Positions 58,908 through 64,000 of a DNA stretch of 64,000 bases are shown piece after piece; within the stretch, counting starts at the first letter, position 1, and every line of letters starts with the position of its first letter. The DNA comes from Deltaproteobacteria bacterium (GTDB lineage: Bacteria; SZUA-79; Acidulodesulfobacterales; Acidulodesulfobacteraceae). Location of the stretch: NCBI GenBank assembly GCA_023489335.1, contig JAMDCP010000011.1:245486-309485 (forward strand), given 5' to 3'. The translations under genes and the position numbers were made by a program. The notes beneath the pieces were generated by a model, which was not told where the DNA came from, did no database searches, and saw only the letters and a program-made list of their open reading frames with translations.

Positions 58908-61685
58908 TTGACGCCAAAAGACTTAAAAGAAAAAATAACATTAGAGTATAAATCCTTAAAGGACGACCTGCTTAATTTTTCCTCTTTTCACACGACAAGA
59001 AGAATATCCCTTTTTTTTGATTCCCTTATTATAGAGGCATTCTCTAATATTAAAACGCAAAACGACTTTTGTCTTATAGCGGGGGGCAGTTATTCCAACC
59101 TTGAACTATGCCCTTACTCCGATGTCGATATTATGGTTATTACGCGGGAAGGGCTTTATCGGGAGGATGTTGCCAAAAGGCTTAAGGATTTTTTCTACCT
59201 TTTTTGGGACGCATCCGTCGATTTAGCCCAGAGCGTTAGAACCGTTAAAGAAGCAATAGGTTTAATGAAAACCGATTTCAATACATATACATCGTTTATA
59301 AATGCCAGATATATAACGGGAAACAAGGAATTATACGACGGGTTTAAAAATGAGTTTAAAAAGATAGATGCAAGGTCTATTTTTTTAGTCGAACTTATGA
59401 AAAGTTTAAGGAGAAGAAGGCTAATCAATGTTATGGTCGATAATGATATATTCCTCCTTGAACCCGATGTTAAAGAAGGAATCGGGGGGTTAAGGGATTA
59501 CTCGTTTTGCGAGTGGGTTTATTATATCGCAAAAAAACCTTTTGCCCCGCTTAATTTTCTGCATAACAATCCGAATATAATAAACTATGAAAATGAAATT
59601 TTATTTAACGGCAGCGGGAACCTTGATAACGATAGGTCTAATAATGCGCATGGCGAAGGGAATGGGAAAAGCATAATAAGCGAGACATTTAAGCTAATGC
59701 AATTAGACAGTTCTTTAAATGCCGAGGATATTATAAATCTTTATAATGGAAAAGAATTTATATTAAAGGTCAGGGTTATGATGCATTTAATAGCTCGAAA
59801 AAAGTTAGACAGGCTTACATTCGATATTCAAGAAAAGCTTTCCCATGCCTTTTATTATAAAGACGGCAAATTTTTAAATAAGATTGAATATTTTATGCAT
59901 GACTACTATATAAATGCCAAAAATATACATATTATTTCAAGGCTTATAATAAATTTTTTGATAAAACCTACGATTTTAATTCAAAAGTCAAGGCAGTTTT
60001 ACAATTTAAATGTTGAAAAAGGCGTCAATCTTGGCAATAACCTGTATTTTGAAAATGGTCTAATTTGCATAAGGGATAGAAAGATATTTTTAACGGATGT
60101 TAAAAATATCTTCAGACTGTTAGACGCTTATCAGCTCACGGGCGAAAGGCTTGATATCGAATCTATAAACCTTTTGAAAATAGCCTGCTCTACTCATAGA
60201 AAGTTAATAAAAAATGACGACTATGCAAAAAGTTTTTTTATTAATCTTTTAAAAAAGAAAAAAAGAGTTTATCAAACTCTTTTGCTTATGCATGAAACAA
60301 AAATTTTAAGCGCATTAATCCCTGAATTTGAAAAGATAGATTCGCTTTCGACAAACGATGTTTACCATGTTTATACCGTTGATGCCCACTCCCTTAACGG
60401 AATTCGTTACCTCGAAGATATGGTGAATTTAAGAATCAATAAGGATTTAAAGGAAACATTCGAACATTTAAAAGGCGACGACCTGCTTATTTTGAATTTC
60501 TCGCTTCTTCTTCACGACATCGGAAAGGGATATTCTTCCCATCATGAGCAGGTAGGCTCTAAGATTGCCGTAAAGGCGGCAAAAAGGCTGGGTTTTGACG
60601 AAGAATCGCAAAATTTTGTAAATTTCTTAATATTAAATCATTTTCTGCTTCCATTGACATCCGAAAGAAGGGATATACACGACCCTGCAACAATTAAATC
60701 CATTTCATATACCGTTAAAGACATAAGGCATTTACAATTTTTGTTTATAGTCAGCCTTTGCGATTCGATGGCTGTTTCCAAAACAAGGTTTAATTCATGG
60801 AGAAAGATGCTTTTGGTAGAACTATATGATAGGACTTTAATGTTTTTAAAGAACGCGGAGGAATACTTCAGGGGCGATTTATATTACATAGACAGGATAT
60901 ACGAATATGTGCTGAAATTCGTCGGAAAGAAAGGTTATAATTTCCTTAAAGGTATAGGCATGGTTAATCTGAAGGGTTTTATCGACGGCTATATCGATAA
61001 ATTTTATTCGGCTAACAGGTATTTAATGAGGGAAAGCCCTGAAAATATACTTCTCCATTTAAAACTATTTTCTAAAATCACCGATAAGCATAGATTTAAT
61101 TTTGTGGCAAAAGCGCACGTCGAAGAGGATTATTATGAAATAGTTATCTGCGGAGAGGATAAAAAGACCATTTTTTCCGATATAACCGGCGTGCTTTCTT
61201 ATTTTGATTTCAACATAATGAGCGCGGATATTAACACAAGGAAGGATGGAAGATTTATAGATACTTTTTTCGTAAACCATATTTATAAGAAAGTTGACGG
61301 AAAAATAGATTGGCATAAGTTAAGGAATACCTTTTTTAATGTTTTTAACGGCAGGGTATTGTTGGACGATATGTTTAAGAAAAAGAGGCAGAATGAAGGG
61401 TTGTTTAAAAAAAGCGCCCCGCATGTCTCAAACTCGGTCGAGATTTATAATAACCTGAGCGATGAATTTACCGTGATAGAAATTCAGGCATTGGACAGAA
61501 AGGGTTTGCTATACGACATCGGAAGAATTTTTAACAGGTTTGACATAAATATTTTTGTTTCGAAGATAACGACCCAGGGTAATAAGGCTTTTGATACCTT
61601 TTATGTAAAAGACAGCGGGGGAGACAAAATCAAAAGCCTATTAAACATAAGAAAGATTAAAAGGGCGATTACCATGGAGTTATAA
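58908..61685 (+). CDS. glnD: Bifunctional PII uridylyltransferase/uridylyl-removing enzyme GlnD
   Basis: 925 residues, full length. Order: nucleotidyltransferase domain (GGSYSNLELCPYSDVDIMVI, ~59-78, with the SDxD metal site), helical GlnD linker (RRRLINVMVDNDIFLLEPDVKEGIGGLRD), HD domain (LLLHDIGKGYSSHHEQVGSKIA) and two ACT domains (DITGVLSYFDFNIMSADI and DRKGLLYDIGRIFNRFDINIFVSKI) that sense glutamine. It uridylylates PII to signal nitrogen status. The usual GGYGRGEL is GGSYSNLEL here, losing the Arg. TTG start with ACGAGG 6 bases upstream. No glnB, glnA or amtB gene is nearby. Confidence 0.92.
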   Translation: MTPKDLKEKITLEYKSLKDDLLNFSSFHTTRRISLFFDSLIIEAFSNIKTQNDFCLIAGGSYSNLELCPYSDVDIMVITREGLYREDVAKRLKDFFYLFWDASVDLAQSVRTVKEAIGLMKTDFNTYTSFINARYITGNKELYDGFKNEFKKIDARSIFLVELMKSLRRRRLINVMVDNDIFLLEPDVKEGIGGLRDYSFCEWVYYIAKKPFAPLNFLHNNPNIINYENEILFNGSGNLDNDRSNNAHGEGNGKSIISETFKLMQLDSSLNAEDIINLYNGKEFILKVRVMMHLIARKKLDRLTFDIQEKLSHAFYYKDGKFLNKIEYFMHDYYINAKNIHIISRLIINFLIKPTILIQKSRQFYNLNVEKGVNLGNNLYFENGLICIRDRKIFLTDVKNIFRLLDAYQLTGERLDIESINLLKIACSTHRKLIKNDDYAKSFFINLLKKKKRVYQTLLLMHETKILSALIPEFEKIDSLSTNDVYHVYTVDAHSLNGIRYLEDMVNLRINKDLKETFEHLKGDDLLILNFSLLLHDIGKGYSSHHEQVGSKIAVKAAKRLGFDEESQNFVNFLILNHFLLPLTSERRDIHDPATIKSISYTVKDIRHLQFLFIVSLCDSMAVSKTRFNSWRKMLLVELYDRTLMFLKNAEEYFRGDLYYIDRIYEYVLKFVGKKGYNFLKGIGMVNLKGFIDGYIDKFYSANRYLMRESPENILLHLKLFSKITDKHRFNFVAKAHVEEDYYEIVICGEDKKTIFSDITGVLSYFDFNIMSADINTRKDGRFIDTFFVNHIYKKVDGKIDWHKLRNTFFNVFNGRVLLDDMFKKKRQNEGLFKKSAPHVSNSVEIYNNLSDEFTVIEIQALDRKGLLYDIGRIFNRFDINIFVSKITTQGNKAFDTFYVKDSGGDKIKSLLNIRKIKRAITMEL

Positions 61686-61742
61686 AATGTTTATTTATTT
61701 TACTTGACTGATATGGCCGTTATATGTTAAAAATTATATATT

Positions 61743-61991
61743 ATGGCAACGGAATTAAAAACAAAGACATTTGCCGAGCTTTACGAGTCCCAGGGGCATT
61801 ACAAAGAGGCTCTTCATATTTATATAGACCTCTTAAAGGAAAATCCTCTCGACGATAGCCTTGCTGACAGCATTAAAAGGCTTCAGTCTCTAATCAATGA
61901 GGAAAATGCCAGCAAAAAGAGGTCGGCTGATGCTCAAGTATCGGCCATCGATAATTTCCTGCAAAAGGTTTACGCTTATAAAGTAAGCTGA
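61743..61991 (+). CDS. Small TPR-like protein
   Basis: 82 residues. TFAELYESQGHYKEALHIYIDLLKENPLDDSLADSIKRLQSLI is a tetratricopeptide-like helix pair (A-helix LYESQGHYKEAL, B-helix IYIDLLKENP); the C-terminal 30 residues are charged and helical. Similar short proteins precede pepP-efp-accB in other deltaproteobacteria, as I recall, but the function is unknown. A scaffold for protein interactions is the usual guess. No ribosome-binding site visible before the ATG. Confidence 0.75.
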   Translation: MATELKTKTFAELYESQGHYKEALHIYIDLLKENPLDDSLADSIKRLQSLINEENASKKRSADAQVSAIDNFLQKVYAYKVS

Positions 61992-62024
61992 AAAAAAATC
62001 GGCATCTTTACATTTCGCGTTATC

Positions 62025-63155
62025 ATGCTTAATATTCAGGATTTAATTTTTCCCATAAACAATAAAAAAGCGTCCGGTTTTTTAATTAAAAATAGCAGCA
62101 ATATTTTTTATATAACTTTTTATTCCGGGGAAGGTTATATTTATGTGTCCGCAAGCGGAGAAATAAATCTGTATGTGGACGGCAGATATGCTCAGCGGGC
62201 AAAAAGAGAGGCGCATAAAGCCAGGGGCAAAGTTAATATAAATATAATCGGCGTTAAGGAGATATATAAAGATATCGCAGCCGATATAACTAAACAATTC
62301 AAAGGCAGCAATAACGGCAATCGATATAAACCTGCGGTGCTTTTTGAATCCCCTTATTTTACCTATGAAGAATTTTTAAGTTTTAAAAAGGCGTTTAAGC
62401 ATTCGGTTAAATTAATTCCGTCGCATAATGCTTTGTTAAAAATCCGTTCTTTAAAGGATAAAAATGAGCTAAATTCCATAAAAAAAGCTGTTTCCATAGC
62501 CGAAGGCTCATTTTTAAATTCGTTAAGAACAGCGTTAGATTCCGGATTAGAATTTAGCGAGCAGGGCATTGCCATGGAATATAAAAAACACTTGATAAAT
62601 AATAATTCCAAAGAGTCTTTTGAGGCGATAGCGCTATCTAATAAAAACTCAAGTATGCCCCACGGGGCGCCTTCAGATAAAAAGGTGGATAAAAACGGCA
62701 TTTTGTTATTCGATTTTGGAGCGGAATGGAATGGATATAAAAGCGATGAGACGGTAACGATGCATTTTGGCAAACCGGACAAAAAATTTTCCGATGTTTA
62801 CGACGCGGTTTATTCGGCGCAACAATTGGCTATTTCAAAAATAAAGCCAGGGGTCAAATTTAAAGACTTGGACAAAACCGCAAGAGATTATATAGAAAAA
62901 AAAGGGTACGGCAAATATTTTACCCACTCCCTCGGACACGGGGTTGGGCTCGATATACATGAATATCCTTATGTTTATAATAAAAATGCCGATACGGTTA
63001 AAGAAGGGATGGTTTTCACCGTTGAGCCGGGGGTATATCTGGAAGGGGAGTTTGGCGTGAGAATCGAGGATATGTGTTATGTGAAAAGGGACGGGGCGCA
63101 AGTTATTACGAATATAAAGAAGAAAAGTTTTTATATTAAGGATATATTGCAATAA
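62025..63155 (+). CDS. Aminopeptidase P / Xaa-Pro dipeptidase family (M24) peptidase
   Basis: 376 residues. An N-terminal creatinase-like domain (SGFLIKNSSNIFYITFYSGEGYIYV) and a pita-bread catalytic domain with the five metal ligands: Asp in LLFDFGAEWNGYKSDETVTMHFG (two), His in HSLGHGVGLDIHE, Glu in FTVEPGVYLEGEFGVRIED (two). Removes Pro-containing N-terminal residues from peptides; PepP and PepQ are hard to tell apart by eye. efp follows after 134 bp, a conserved neighbour. No ribosome-binding site is evident. Confidence 0.9.
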   Translation: MLNIQDLIFPINNKKASGFLIKNSSNIFYITFYSGEGYIYVSASGEINLYVDGRYAQRAKREAHKARGKVNINIIGVKEIYKDIAADITKQFKGSNNGNRYKPAVLFESPYFTYEEFLSFKKAFKHSVKLIPSHNALLKIRSLKDKNELNSIKKAVSIAEGSFLNSLRTALDSGLEFSEQGIAMEYKKHLINNNSKESFEAIALSNKNSSMPHGAPSDKKVDKNGILLFDFGAEWNGYKSDETVTMHFGKPDKKFSDVYDAVYSAQQLAISKIKPGVKFKDLDKTARDYIEKKGYGKYFTHSLGHGVGLDIHEYPYVYNKNADTVKEGMVFTVEPGVYLEGEFGVRIEDMCYVKRDGAQVITNIKKKSFYIKDILQ

Positions 63156-63289
63156 ATTAAATAAAGCTATTTAGTTATATATTAATAAAATTAAAGGTTG
63201 ATTTTTATTTTATTTTATTTTAAATTGTTTAAATTATTATTTATATAATTTGCATATTTACTTAATTAGTTTCTTAGAGGTATTTATTT

Positions 63290-63856
63290 GTGTATTCCAC
63301 AACGGATTTCAAAAAAGGATTGAGAATAGAAATTGACAAAGAGCCTTTCGAGATTGTTGATTTTCAACATGTAAAGCCGGGAAAAGGCGGGGCTTTCGTG
63401 AGGACAAAACTTAAAAACCTGCTCAACGGAAAGGTGATAGACAGGACATTTAGATCCGGCGAAAAGGTGGAAACGCCCAATATAGAAGAAAAAAATATGC
63501 AGTATCTTTATTCCGAAGGCAACGATTATATCTTTATGGATAACGCAACATACGACCAGGTCCATATAAGCAAAGAAGCGGTTGGCGACAGCGCCGGCTT
63601 TTTGCTCGAAAATATTCAGGTCAATGTTCTTTATTATAACGACAAGCCTATCAATATCGAGGTGCCTAATTTTATTGAAGTTAAAATAATCAAAACGGAG
63701 CCGGGACTGAGGGGTGATACGGTTTCAGGGGCTACAAAGCCTGCTACGCTCGAGACGAATCTTGTAATAAATGTGCCTCTATTTTTAAACGAAGGCGATA
63801 TAATTAAAGTCGATACAAGGACAAAATCGTATATAGAAAGGGTCAGTTTAAAATAA
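63290..63856 (+). CDS. efp: Translation elongation factor P
   Basis: 188 residues, three beta-barrel domains. YSTTDFKKGLRIEIDKEPFEIVDFQHVKPGKGGAFVRTKLKNL has the KPGKGGAFVR loop with Lys32 at the tip, the residue modified with beta-lysine or other groups in many bacteria; the C-terminal domain (LRGDTVSGATKPATLETNLVINVPLFLNEGDIIKVDTRTKSYIERV) is canonical. It relieves ribosome stalling at polyproline stretches. GTG start with GAGGT 9 bases upstream. No epmA/epmB is nearby. Confidence 0.95.
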   Translation: MYSTTDFKKGLRIEIDKEPFEIVDFQHVKPGKGGAFVRTKLKNLLNGKVIDRTFRSGEKVETPNIEEKNMQYLYSEGNDYIFMDNATYDQVHISKEAVGDSAGFLLENIQVNVLYYNDKPINIEVPNFIEVKIIKTEPGLRGDTVSGATKPATLETNLVINVPLFLNEGDIIKVDTRTKSYIERVSLK

Positions 63857-63905
63857 CAAATAATAACATAACTAATAAAATAAAATAACAAAAGATTATA
63901 AGCCG

Positions 63906-64000
63906 ATGAATATAAATGACATAAAGGATTTAATAAAATTTATTAAATCTAATAAAATTAAAGAATTTTACTATAAGAAAGGCGACGAAGAGGTTTCGGT
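63906..64000 (+). CDS. accB: Start of accB, biotin carboxyl carrier protein (cut by window end)
   Basis: Only 31 codons are visible: MNINDIKDLIKFIKSNKIKEFYYKKGDEEVSV-like, the amphipathic N-terminus of AccB. The pepP-efp-accB order is conserved in many bacteria and supports the call. It starts 49 bp after efp; accC is expected next. Confidence 0.7.
   Translation, partial: MNINDIKDLIKFIKSNKIKEFYYKKGDEEVS

Overview
The window is an AT-rich bacterial chromosome segment (by eye; not computed), densely packed with genes. The gene content looks deltaproteobacterial in the broad sense (Desulfobacterota-like): futalosine-type menaquinone genes, CarD, a PIN-TRAM protein, pilMNOPQ, a flagellin/FliD/FliS set and a complete sulfur-oxidising heterodisulfide-reductase-like (sHdr) locus. 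A sulfur-metabolising, anaerobic or microaerophilic lineage such as Candidatus Acidulodesulfobacterales (Sva0485/SZUA-79) is a reasonable guess, but this is inference and no taxonomic marker was compared.

Layout. 1-6.3 kb: protein quality control (5'-truncated ClpA/ClpC-like unfoldase, DUF1844 protein, ClpB, and a DegP/HtrA protease behind a probable sigma-54 promoter with two upstream palindromes). 6.6-8.6 kb: SelB. 8.65-12.8 kb: a menaquinone cluster (UbiD-like decarboxylase, UbiA-like prenyltransferase, UbiX, MqnE). 12.8-17.8 kb: carD and a PIN-TRAM gene convergent with gltX, a small one-haem cytochrome-like protein, ispD and ispF. 17.9-19.8 kb: MSHA-type minor pseudopilin genes, one with a probable frameshift. 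19.9-20.3 kb: a RelBE-type toxin-antitoxin pair. 20.4-25.1 kb: universal stress protein, VIT/CCC1-like metal transporter, an MFS transporter, and an unusual ferritin-like domain fused to a formate/nitrite-transporter domain. 25.4-31.2 kb: shdrC1-B1-A-H-C2-B2. 31.3-32.9 kb: GT39-like membrane glycosyltransferase. 33.1-37.4 kb: pilMNOPQ. 37.5-40.3 kb: folE2, aroC, aroK. 40.3-53 kb: flagellin (sigma-28 promoter and CsrA-type hairpin leader), FlaG, FliD, FliS, four large glycosyltransferases and one unrecognised gene. 53.0-54.9 kb: a vapC remnant disrupted around an AAA ATPase gene flanked by an identical 52-bp direct repeat. 55-64 kb: DUF445, aroB, xerD, glnD, a TPR-like protein, an aminopeptidase P-family peptidase, efp and the start of accB.

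A dispersed intergenic repeat family runs through the whole window (about ten full or partial copies). The best copy (6416-6565) has perfect 25-bp terminal inverted repeats and looks like a MITE. Other copies keep a constant CCCC/GGGG frame around a palindrome whose sequence differs from copy to copy. Copies sit between pilP and pilQ and between aroC and aroK. A second palindromic repeat family sits between shdrB1 and shdrA and between folE2 and aroC.

The genes suggest a cell that respires with menaquinone, probably oxidises or cycles reduced sulfur through the cytoplasmic sHdr complex, handles iron and oxidative stress, and makes type IV pili and a probably glycosylated flagellum. No tRNA, rRNA, CRISPR array or prophage was seen.
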